DNA from: UBA9659 sp965208605
GTDB lineage: Bacteria > Pseudomonadota > Gammaproteobacteria > Pseudomonadales > Azotimanducaceae
Reading direction: 5' to 3'
DNA length: 64,000 nt
Assembly: GCA_965208605.1 (NCBI GenBank)
Contig: OZ242345.1
Coordinates: forward strand, 2,170,001 to 2,234,000
Of the stretch, positions 8,254-15,120 are shown piece by piece (positions within the stretch are counted from its first letter, which is position 1; each line of letters opens with the position of its first letter). The position numbers and the translations under genes were made by a program. The notes beneath the pieces are model-generated. The model saw only the letters and a list, made by a program, of their open reading frames with translations. It did not search any database and was not told the origin of the DNA.

Positions 8254-9018
8254 ATGATAGATGTGCATTACTGGCCCACGCCCAATGGATGGAAGGTCAC
8301 CATGATGTTGGAAGAATGTGCGCTACCCTACAGCATCAAACCGGTGGACATAGGCGGTGGCGAGCAATTCACAACAGCCTTTTTAAGGCTCAGCCCGAAC
8401 AATCGTATGCCTGCGATTGTTGATCATGACCCCGCCGACGGTGGGGCGCCTATTAGCATATTTGAATCGGGTGCTATCCTGACATACCTGGCGGAGAAGA
8501 CGGGGAAATTCCTGCCTTCGGAACCACGCAAGAAGTATCAAGTCATGCAATGGGTACATTGGCAGATGGCGAACCTGGGACCCATGATGGGTAATGCTAA
8601 TCACTTCAAAAATTACGCTAAAAATATTATTGATGATCCAGCGCAACTGGACTATGGCACAAAGCGCTTTGTCGGCGAGGTGGATCGGCTTGCGGGGGTG
8701 ATGGATACCCAGTTGTCCGTGCATCAATATCTAGCGGGAGCTGAGTATTCCATCGCCGATATTATTACCTGGCCCTGGGCATATCTGCTGGACCGCTTGA
8801 TTGATGAAAATTTTTGGGATGACTTTCCCAATCTGAAACGCTGGGTTGATGAAGTCGCCGCCCGCCCCGCGGTGGACAAGGGATATACAGTCGGCAGGGA
8901 ACTGGGCAAGCAGGAACGGACCGAGGAAGAAGAGCAAGCAAGGCGGGAACTTTTGTTTAACCAGACGAATGACAAGGTCCGTGCCGCAAGAGAAGAAGCG
9001 ATTAGATTGAATCAATAG
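8254..9018 (+). CDS. Glutathione S-transferase-like protein (YfcG/YghU type)
   Basis: A 254-residue two-domain GST-fold protein. The thioredoxin-like N-terminal domain has TPNGWKV (residues 9-15), NNRMPAIVD (49-57) and the glutathione-binding ESGAILTYLA (71-80). A helical C-terminal domain follows (about 90-225). The Asn in TPNG is the position seen in the YfcG/YghU class, which have disulfide-reductase activity on glutathione disulfides. The ATG at 8254 is chosen because AGCAGG lies upstream and the protein then begins directly with the first beta strand; an upstream TTG at 8194 would add twenty unlikely residues. The C-terminal 25 residues are charged and extend past the usual end. The gene lies just ahead of a DsbA-like gene, which suggests a thiol-related role. 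Confidence 0.85.
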   Translation: MIDVHYWPTPNGWKVTMMLEECALPYSIKPVDIGGGEQFTTAFLRLSPNNRMPAIVDHDPADGGAPISIFESGAILTYLAEKTGKFLPSEPRKKYQVMQWVHWQMANLGPMMGNANHFKNYAKNIIDDPAQLDYGTKRFVGEVDRLAGVMDTQLSVHQYLAGAEYSIADIITWPWAYLLDRLIDENFWDDFPNLKRWVDEVAARPAVDKGYTVGRELGKQERTEEEEQARRELLFNQTNDKVRAAREEAIRLNQ

Positions 9019-9028
9019 GTGACCCCAG

Positions 9029-9772
9029 ATGGCAAAGAAAAGAATCAGAAAAGGCACTCGCTTCCTGGCGCAACAGAAGTTGGTAGTTGGTGTGTTTGCG
9101 TTGCTCGCGCTGGGCATCGTTGTTTTTTTATCAACCATGCTGCTAGAAGATATACCGTCTGACGGCTTCATTGAGGGTGAGCACTATCAGTTGATCGACT
9201 CTCCTCGGCGCATCAAGGGCGAGCAGATTGAGATCATAGAATTCTTCAGTTATGCCTGCGTTCATTGTTACAACTTTGATCCCGACCTTACCGATTGGGT
9301 TGAGCAGCAGGGAGACAAGATCAAGTTCCAGCGCATGCCGCTTGCGATATCTGGCAATGCGCGGATGCTTGGCAGGCACTATTACACCCTGGCGAGCCTT
9401 GACCTGCTGGGCGACTATCACATGCCTTTCTTCCGTGCCATTCATGAACAGCGCCAGACTTTTAACTCGCCTGAGCAACTTGCTGGGTTCTTCCCCGGGA
9501 GAGTGGTAACTGCTGAGGACTATACCCGCGCGTATCACGCTTCTGAGGTCACTATTGAGGTGAAGGCTGCCGACCGGATGGCGCGCCGACTGCAAATTTC
9601 CGCAGTGCCCACAGTTGTTGTACAAGGGAAATATCGCGTCCGCCCCTCAGGGACTATTGGGCCTAAAAGAATGTTAGATGTGATGGATTATCTGATAGCA
9701 CTGGAATCCAGTCCGTCGCTTCCCATAACGGAGCTGCCCATAACGGAGAAGGGTGAACCTATACATGAATAA
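9029..9772 (+). CDS. DsbA-like thiol:disulfide oxidoreductase
   Basis: A 247-residue protein with a membrane segment near the N-terminus (about 18-39) and a periplasmic thioredoxin-like domain. The active site is CVHC (C77-C80) in FFSYACVHCYNF, and the cis-Pro loop is SAVPT (P194). E. coli DsbA has CPHC. The family oxidises cysteines in exported proteins and is recycled by DsbB. An N-terminal anchor without a clear cleavage site suggests it stays on the inner membrane, unlike soluble DsbA. AGGTG precedes the ATG by a short spacer, and the gene follows the GST gene by ten bases. The C-terminus contains a 15-bp duplication (9719-9748) giving LPITELPITE. The gene converges on the DUF5916 gene with only seven bases between. 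Confidence 0.87.
   Translation: MAKKRIRKGTRFLAQQKLVVGVFALLALGIVVFLSTMLLEDIPSDGFIEGEHYQLIDSPRRIKGEQIEIIEFFSYACVHCYNFDPDLTDWVEQQGDKIKFQRMPLAISGNARMLGRHYYTLASLDLLGDYHMPFFRAIHEQRQTFNSPEQLAGFFPGRVVTAEDYTRAYHASEVTIEVKAADRMARRLQISAVPTVVVQGKYRVRPSGTIGPKRMLDVMDYLIALESSPSLPITELPITEKGEPIHE
9719..9748 (+). repeat. 15-bp tandem duplication at the dsbA-like 3' end
   Basis: CTTCCCATAACGGAG and CTGCCCATAACGGAG are adjacent and in frame, encoding LPITE twice near the C-terminus. Confidence 0.85.
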
Positions 9773-9779
9773 GGGCTAC

Positions 9780-12248
9780 CTAGGAGCCAAACCTGTATCT
9801 CAGTTTCAATACCAGCAGATCCACCAGAGGCTGGTCGTAGCTGTCTGAGAAGGTATCTCGGAAACTCTTTAACCTGGTACCTGAATCAACCACCCGAGTG
9901 TAGACAAAAAACAGATCAGACAAGGGGGCAATTTCCCAGCGGTATCGCAGTTGCAAACTTATATGAGACAGACTGAAACTGTCTGTTGGCACGCTGGGTT
10001 TTGCCACCGGAATCAACGCACCGGGCTGAGCGGGAATCTTATAAAATCCATATTCCGCCGCCTTGACCCCCACCCACTGGAAGGAAAATCTGAACTGCTG
10101 ACGCGCGTTGATAAAGTAGTCAGCACTGATTCTGGGGACCCATTGCTCGGCTTGGAAGCTAGTAAAGTTGTCCTCTTCTTGATGTAACAACCAGCCCTTG
10201 CGGGACACATATCTCACCGAACCAGATAGCCCAAAACGTTCCCCTGGTCGCCAGGACATATAAAGATTACTGTGCCAGGTGTGGCCACCGAGGCGCTCAG
10301 TCTGCCAGCCGATGCCCATGCCATAACTGAAATCCTTTGATGAATCGGAACCCCAGCTGAAGGAAATTTCCCGACGGGTGGCAATGCGATAAGTACCATT
10401 GCCAAAACTGTTGAGGTCGTCATAAGATTTTGGAAAGAACCCAGTGCGTAGTGTCAATCGGGAAAAATTGTGAAAGGTAGTGCGATTGGAAATCAACAGG
10501 CCGGCTGAGGTGAGCAAATCATCTGCGTTCTTCTGCACAAAACCACGCACATCAAACTCATTGTTACGCGCCCAACTTATATTAGACGAAGTTCTGATAT
10601 GGGAACTTCTAATACGAAGGTTATCTTTGCGTGCTTGATAGCCAAGATGGTTAATATCAACATGCCGGTCAAAATATTCTATACCCAGACGTTGCGATAA
10701 CCCCTTGCGAAAGGTGTACTCAAAATCCACAAACCCACCGAAGCCCGTCTCTGCACCTTCTATGTCCGACATAAAAATCTGTGCATCAATTTTTAATGCA
10801 CCATCGTCCTGAAGATAATGACCATCCACCCCATGTGTCTTCACATTCCCTAGAGGGTTTAAGGTCGCTGTGGTCATGCCACCAAAGGCACGATAAGCCC
10901 CGCCCGGTGCATCTTCATAGAGTATCCTGGCGACACCATAGTTGCTGGTATAACCCTTGACGCGGAGCGGTTGCCCTTGCCCTTGCAGCGCATGGAAATT
11001 AACCTCATCTTCAAAGGCACCCAGGACACCATATCGAAGGCGACCTTCCTGCCCGGTCAACTTCACCGCGCCCACTAGGTCAACCGGTTGGAGTAACTCC
11101 CGCTCGGGGATGTCAAGCGCGGACGCCCCTGGCGGTTGCATCGGCTTGCCGCCAATCCGCCGGGTGTTAATCAAGGTAGTCGGGGAACCGCGGTGCCCTA
11201 GACCTGAGCCTCGGGTATTTGCTCGGGGACTGGCGACAAAGATTTCTTGACCTTCCAAGAAAAAGAGTCGTTTTTCAGGGAAGAAGGTCTCGGTGGCTGT
11301 CAGGTTAATCACTAGATCATCGGATTCCACCGCACCAAAATCAGGATTGACCGTTGCCGAGAGTTGGAAGTTAGTTGAGGGTCGCCAAAAGAAATCCACG
11401 CCAGACCGGTAACTTATTTGCTCGTCAATTCTGTTGTTTGCCACAGCAGTGAAGGGATAAATACTGAACTCTTGTTGCGGGTCAATGCCGGTAACTTCCA
11501 GGCTTTGTAGTGCCGATATAAACTTCGGGACGGTGGACGGCAGGCCGGGCCAGCCCCAGCGTTCATTAAGATGCGCTACCTTGCGCGACATATAGAGCCC
11601 TATCCGTCGCTTGCCCGCCACCTTTGGCATGGCAACCAGACCCCAAGGAATGTGGAGTTCACCCGACCAACCCTGAGCGGTAACCTGGCTTGCCGCGCGC
11701 CAGGCACCGTCCCAATCACTGGAAAACCGACGCTCTGGTAGCAGGGTGCCATCCATCAGCGAACCCCCAAGGCCCACACCAAACCAGTAGCCATAGCGCC
11801 CCTCACCAGAAGTATCCAGAGTGAGATTGATGCTGTCCCGACTCAGCCCTCGCCTATCCCTACCCGACAAACGAGAGATGAGGGTGCCTTGCGGTTGCTG
11901 CATGTCCACACCGACATAGAGACCGGTTTGATCGTAGAAAAATCGCACCCGGGTGGCATAAGAGGTATCCGCGAGGGTATCCGGTTCAATGACGACAAAT
12001 TCATCGTAGGCAGCCAGTGTGCTCCAGATGGGTTCATCCAGATGCCCGTCAATTTTTACCTGATGGTTGGTGTGCGCTTCCAGCGGGATGCTAGTGCCCG
12101 GCGCTAAGTCAACAACCGCCTGCTCATCCCCCGCATAGACGCTAGCGGTGAACAGAGATGCCAGCATCAGCCAGGCACTTTGCTGATAAGTCTTTTTTTG
12201 GTAAGACTTCTTTTTATAAGATAGGGACATTTCTTGCGGCCTGTGCAT
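9780..12248 (-). CDS. DUF5916-family protein with N-terminal CBM9-like domain
   Basis: A protein of up to 822 residues. After a signal peptide (ending near ASVYA-GDE), residues about 50-240 match the carbohydrate-binding family 9-like fold (KIDGHLDEPIWSTL, GLYVGVDMQ). The remainder has the DUF5916 pattern, including NPDFGAVESDD and TFFPEKRLFFLEG, and then a long series of amphipathic strands that look like an outer-membrane barrel. The last residues end in Phe-Gly-Ser. It is probably outer-membrane or surface-exposed; substrate and function are unknown. The first ATG (12248) is used; a second at 12230 gives MSLSYKKKSYQKK and would serve equally well. The N-terminal YKKKSYQKKTYQ is repeat-like at DNA level (about 12180-12222). 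Confidence 0.82.
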   Translation of the reverse strand: MHRPQEMSLSYKKKSYQKKTYQQSAWLMLASLFTASVYAGDEQAVVDLAPGTSIPLEAHTNHQVKIDGHLDEPIWSTLAAYDEFVVIEPDTLADTSYATRVRFFYDQTGLYVGVDMQQPQGTLISRLSGRDRRGLSRDSINLTLDTSGEGRYGYWFGVGLGGSLMDGTLLPERRFSSDWDGAWRAASQVTAQGWSGELHIPWGLVAMPKVAGKRRIGLYMSRKVAHLNERWGWPGLPSTVPKFISALQSLEVTGIDPQQEFSIYPFTAVANNRIDEQISYRSGVDFFWRPSTNFQLSATVNPDFGAVESDDLVINLTATETFFPEKRLFFLEGQEIFVASPRANTRGSGLGHRGSPTTLINTRRIGGKPMQPPGASALDIPERELLQPVDLVGAVKLTGQEGRLRYGVLGAFEDEVNFHALQGQGQPLRVKGYTSNYGVARILYEDAPGGAYRAFGGMTTATLNPLGNVKTHGVDGHYLQDDGALKIDAQIFMSDIEGAETGFGGFVDFEYTFRKGLSQRLGIEYFDRHVDINHLGYQARKDNLRIRSSHIRTSSNISWARNNEFDVRGFVQKNADDLLTSAGLLISNRTTFHNFSRLTLRTGFFPKSYDDLNSFGNGTYRIATRREISFSWGSDSSKDFSYGMGIGWQTERLGGHTWHSNLYMSWRPGERFGLSGSVRYVSRKGWLLHQEEDNFTSFQAEQWVPRISADYFINARQQFRFSFQWVGVKAAEYGFYKIPAQPGALIPVAKPSVPTDSFSLSHISLQLRYRWEIAPLSDLFFVYTRVVDSGTRLKSFRDTFSDSYDQPLVDLLVLKLRYRFGS

Positions 12249-12328
12249 GTTGTTAAATGTTACTTTAGAGATGCGGGCTTTTCATTCATAATTCATCGGC
12301 TTCACATCACTCACCTTAGGGGTAGGCT
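12249..12328. promoter_or_regulatory. Short divergent spacer
   Basis: Eighty bases separate the divergent DUF5916 gene and the acyl-CoA dehydrogenase gene, so promoters for both should lie here. GGGGTAGG just before 12329 is the likely ribosome-binding region of the dehydrogenase. I cannot name -35/-10 elements with confidence. Confidence 0.4.
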
Positions 12329-13468
12329 ATGAACTTTGAATTTTCAGAGGAACAGCAACTGTTGCGACAACAGGTGCAGGGGTTTCTCACCACTAACAGC
12401 CCCATGACGCTTGTCAGGAAGGTATTTGAATCGGATGCTCCCTATGACGCTGAACTCTGGAAGAAGATCATTGATATGGGCTGGACGGCGACAACCATAC
12501 CAGAAAAGTACGACGGGCTTGGCTTGTCTTACATTGAGTTGTCCGTTATCGCCGAAGAACTAGGGCGTGCCCTGGCACCGGTGCCCTTTTCATCGTCCGT
12601 GTATCTCGCTACCGAAGCCCTGCTTCTGGCTGCTTCTGATACCCAGAAGCAACACTGGTTGCCTCAGCTGGCGGCGGGGTCTGTCATTGGGTGTTGCGCC
12701 ATCGCCGAGTCCGCCGGGCAGACCAGCCCGAAGAGCATTAGCACCACAGTGACCCAGGGTAAAATCACTGGTGAGAAGCTCCCCGTTGCCGATGGTGACA
12801 TAGCAGACTTCGCCATCGTCTTTGCTCGGGATGCTTCGCAGGCTGCGGGTCATGCTACAGGCAGTGCAATCTCGGCTTATCTGGTGCCGCTGAATCAATC
12901 GTCTGTTACCAGAAAAGAGATAGCCATGCTTGACCCTTCCCGTTCCCATGCACAGATTCAATTTGATAACAGCGATGCAGAATTGCTGGGTACTGCGGGT
13001 GCCGGCTGGGCACTCTTCCAGCAGTTGAGCGACCGGGCGGCAGTGCTCTTCGCTTGGGAGCAGGTCGGTGGCGCTGAGATTGCGCTCAACATGGCAAAAG
13101 AATATGCCATGGGTCGGTTTGCATTTGGTCGCCCCATCGCGACCTATCAAGCCATTAAGCACAAGTTAACAACCGCCTATGTCAAAAACACGCTGGCAAG
13201 ATCAAACTGTTATTACGGTGCCTGGGCCCTGGCTACCGACGCTGCTGAACTACCCATAGCAGCAGCATCCGCGAGAGTGTCGGCTATTCAGGCATATTAC
13301 TTTGCCACTAAGGAAAATATTCAAACCCATGGGGGAATGGGTTTTACCTGGGAGTTTGATTGCCAACTCCCTTACCGACGCTCAAAGTTGCTCGCCACTA
13401 ATATCGGTAGCGAGGCACTCTGGCAGGAAAAGCTCATCACAGCCATAGAAGAAAGACAGGCCGCCTAA
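12329..13468 (+). CDS. Acyl-CoA dehydrogenase, small/partner subunit type
   Basis: A 379-residue acyl-CoA dehydrogenase-fold protein (FAD-dependent alpha,beta-desaturation of acyl-CoA). It begins FEFSEEQQLLRQQVQGF, the usual helical N-terminal domain, has a middle beta domain, and ends with a helical C-terminal domain carrying ENIQTHGGMGFTWE. The second dehydrogenase follows after ten bases with its own AAGGAGA site. Paired dehydrogenases of this kind, one shorter and divergent, are known to form alpha2beta2 heterotetramers in bacterial steroid side-chain degradation (FadE/ChsE type). This member lacks the GGTDEI-type C-terminal motif that its neighbour has. That supports a hetero-oligomer, but the substrate is inference only. 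Confidence 0.88.
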   Translation: MNFEFSEEQQLLRQQVQGFLTTNSPMTLVRKVFESDAPYDAELWKKIIDMGWTATTIPEKYDGLGLSYIELSVIAEELGRALAPVPFSSSVYLATEALLLAASDTQKQHWLPQLAAGSVIGCCAIAESAGQTSPKSISTTVTQGKITGEKLPVADGDIADFAIVFARDASQAAGHATGSAISAYLVPLNQSSVTRKEIAMLDPSRSHAQIQFDNSDAELLGTAGAGWALFQQLSDRAAVLFAWEQVGGAEIALNMAKEYAMGRFAFGRPIATYQAIKHKLTTAYVKNTLARSNCYYGAWALATDAAELPIAAASARVSAIQAYYFATKENIQTHGGMGFTWEFDCQLPYRRSKLLATNIGSEALWQEKLITAIEERQAA

Positions 13469-13478
13469 GGAGACCAAG

Positions 13479-14690
13479 ATGGATTTTAACGATACCCCAG
13501 AGGAAGCAAGTTTCCGCGAAAGAGCCAAACAGTGGCTGGCAGCAAACCTGCCCGCTGCTGATGAATTAGAGGGTCTGGACTTCATTGAGCGCGCCAAACT
13601 TTGGCAAAAGAAAAAGTACGATGCGGGCTGGGCATGTATTCGTTGGCCAAAAGCCCATGGTGGTCAGGATGCGGGCGCGATTGAACAGGTCATCTGGAAT
13701 CAGGAAGAAGCCAAATGTGATACGCCAGAAAGTATTTTTGGTATAGGGCAGGGGATGTGTGCGCCCACCATGATGGACTGGGCGACCGATGAGCAAAGCA
13801 AACGTTACCTGCCAAAACTAGCGAGTGGTGAAGAGATTTGGTGCCAGATGTTTAGCGAACCGGCAAGTGGCTCCGACCTTGCTGCTTTGAGAATGCGTGC
13901 TGTCAAAGACGGTGATGATTGGATTATCAATGGTCAGAAAATGTGGACCTCCGGTGCGCATTATTCTGATTATGGGGTCCTGGTACTCAGAACTGACCCC
14001 AACTTGCCGAAGCATCAAGGGCTCACCTACTTCTTTGTTGATATGGAAGCCCCCGGTATTGAAATTAAACCCATCAGGCAAATATCCGGCGGTGCCAATT
14101 TTAACGAGGTGTTTTTTACCGATGTCCGTGTCCCCGATGCGCAGCGCCTAGGCGCGGTGGGGCAGGGCTGGCAGGTTGCTTTAACGACCCTGATGAATGA
14201 GCGGGCGTCCATTGGGGGTGGCGGTGGCGGGGTCAGTTTCCGCACCCTGTTTAATCTTGCCCATAAGGTCAATATAGATGATCAGCCGGCAATCAATGAC
14301 CGGGCTGTGAGGGCTAAATTAGCCAACTGGTATGTGCAGGAATCCGGCTTGAAGTTCACCGAGTACCGCTCCATGACTGCCCTCTCCCGAGGGGAACTAC
14401 CCGGACCAGAAAACTCAATTGGTAAGTTGGTCGGGGCACCAAAGTTGCAAGACATGGCGTCCTTTGCATTGGATTTGCTTGAAGCAAGCGGTGCTATTTG
14501 GGATCCAGAACTGTCTGAGGCGGCGGGGCTCTTCCAGGCGGCTTATATGAATTCCCCTGGCCTCAGGATTGCCGGCGGGACTGATGAAATCATGGCAAAC
14601 ATTATTGCCGAGCGAGTGCTCGGGCTCCCTCAGGATATCCGGGTGGACAAGGGCATCCCCTTTAACGAGATACCCACTGCTAATTCATAA
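13479..14690 (+). CDS. Acyl-CoA dehydrogenase, large subunit type
   Basis: A 403-residue acyl-CoA dehydrogenase. Visible are WCQMFSEPASGSDLAAL (flavin and substrate binding), DDWIINGQKMWTSGAHYSDY (middle domain), RVPDAQRLG, and the C-terminal LRIAGGTDEIMANIIAERVLG, which contacts FAD in the family. The insertion GGGGGGVSFRTLFNLA is Gly-rich. A good ribosome-binding site (AAGGAGA) lies 8 bases upstream. It is probably co-transcribed and co-assembled with the dehydrogenase at 12329-13468. Acyl-CoA synthetase, GST and DsbA-like genes upstream suggest a lipid-catabolism neighbourhood; no hydratase or thiolase is in the window. Confidence 0.92.
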   Translation: MDFNDTPEEASFRERAKQWLAANLPAADELEGLDFIERAKLWQKKKYDAGWACIRWPKAHGGQDAGAIEQVIWNQEEAKCDTPESIFGIGQGMCAPTMMDWATDEQSKRYLPKLASGEEIWCQMFSEPASGSDLAALRMRAVKDGDDWIINGQKMWTSGAHYSDYGVLVLRTDPNLPKHQGLTYFFVDMEAPGIEIKPIRQISGGANFNEVFFTDVRVPDAQRLGAVGQGWQVALTTLMNERASIGGGGGGVSFRTLFNLAHKVNIDDQPAINDRAVRAKLANWYVQESGLKFTEYRSMTALSRGELPGPENSIGKLVGAPKLQDMASFALDLLEASGAIWDPELSEAAGLFQAAYMNSPGLRIAGGTDEIMANIIAERVLGLPQDIRVDKGIPFNEIPTANS

Positions 14691-14692
14691 CC

Positions 14693-14803
14693 CCGTCATT
14701 CTCGTCACCCCCGTCATCACAGCCATCGGCTGTGAGGACAGGGTGACGGGAATCCAGAGGAACGAAGGCAACCGCCTTGGGCATGTACACATCAACAACA
14801 AGG
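14693..14803. repeat. 111-bp dispersed element with hairpin, copy A
   Basis: It begins CCGTCATTCTCGTCACCC, has an inverted repeat around CATCACAGCC-ATC-GGCTGTGAGG (about 14705-14745), continues GACGGGAATCCAGAGGAACG and ends ACATCAACAACAAG. It is almost identical to 53993-54105. Here it separates the dehydrogenase gene from a small gene, whose ribosome-binding site AAGGA overlaps the repeat end. The hairpin may act as a terminator. Confidence 0.85.
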
Positions 14804-14813
14804 AAACAAAACT

Positions 14814-15017
14814 ATGGTACAAAACAAACAGATAGGAATACCGATTAGTTGTGAAAATCCTAAATGCCAAAATTCTGGTAGTATTATAAATATGGTTACT
14901 GAGGTGGACGTTGCAGATATGGATTTGTTTTACGAGGGCGATGATGGAAGTGAAAGTGCTGACTATTGCCAGACTTGTGGGGAATTAGGTGTGGCGGAAG
15001 ATGCCATATTCTTGTGA
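14814..15017 (+). CDS. Small protein with two cysteine pairs
   Basis: A 67-residue acidic protein with C13-x4-C18 near the N-terminus and C52-x2-C55 (YCQTCGELGV) near the C-terminus, an arrangement that could bind zinc. AAGGA lies 8 bases before the ATG. I do not recognise a family. It stands alone between a dispersed repeat and the sensor kinase gene. The clear start site and the paired Cys motifs support a real gene, although its length leaves some doubt. Confidence 0.6.
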   Translation: MVQNKQIGIPISCENPKCQNSGSIINMVTEVDVADMDLFYEGDDGSESADYCQTCGELGVAEDAIFL

Positions 15018-15120
15018 AAGTTGTTACAGTTAATCCCCATCGACCATTTTAATATTCCAGTCTGAATCACTTGTCTCATCACCTGTCTCATCACTTCTCC
15101 CATTGCGGCAACTAGAATAC

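Noticed and set aside
12590..13162. 190-codon open frame antisense to the first acyl-CoA dehydrogenase
   Set aside because: The opposite strand codes for a clear dehydrogenase; the antisense frame is a by-product of its codon use.
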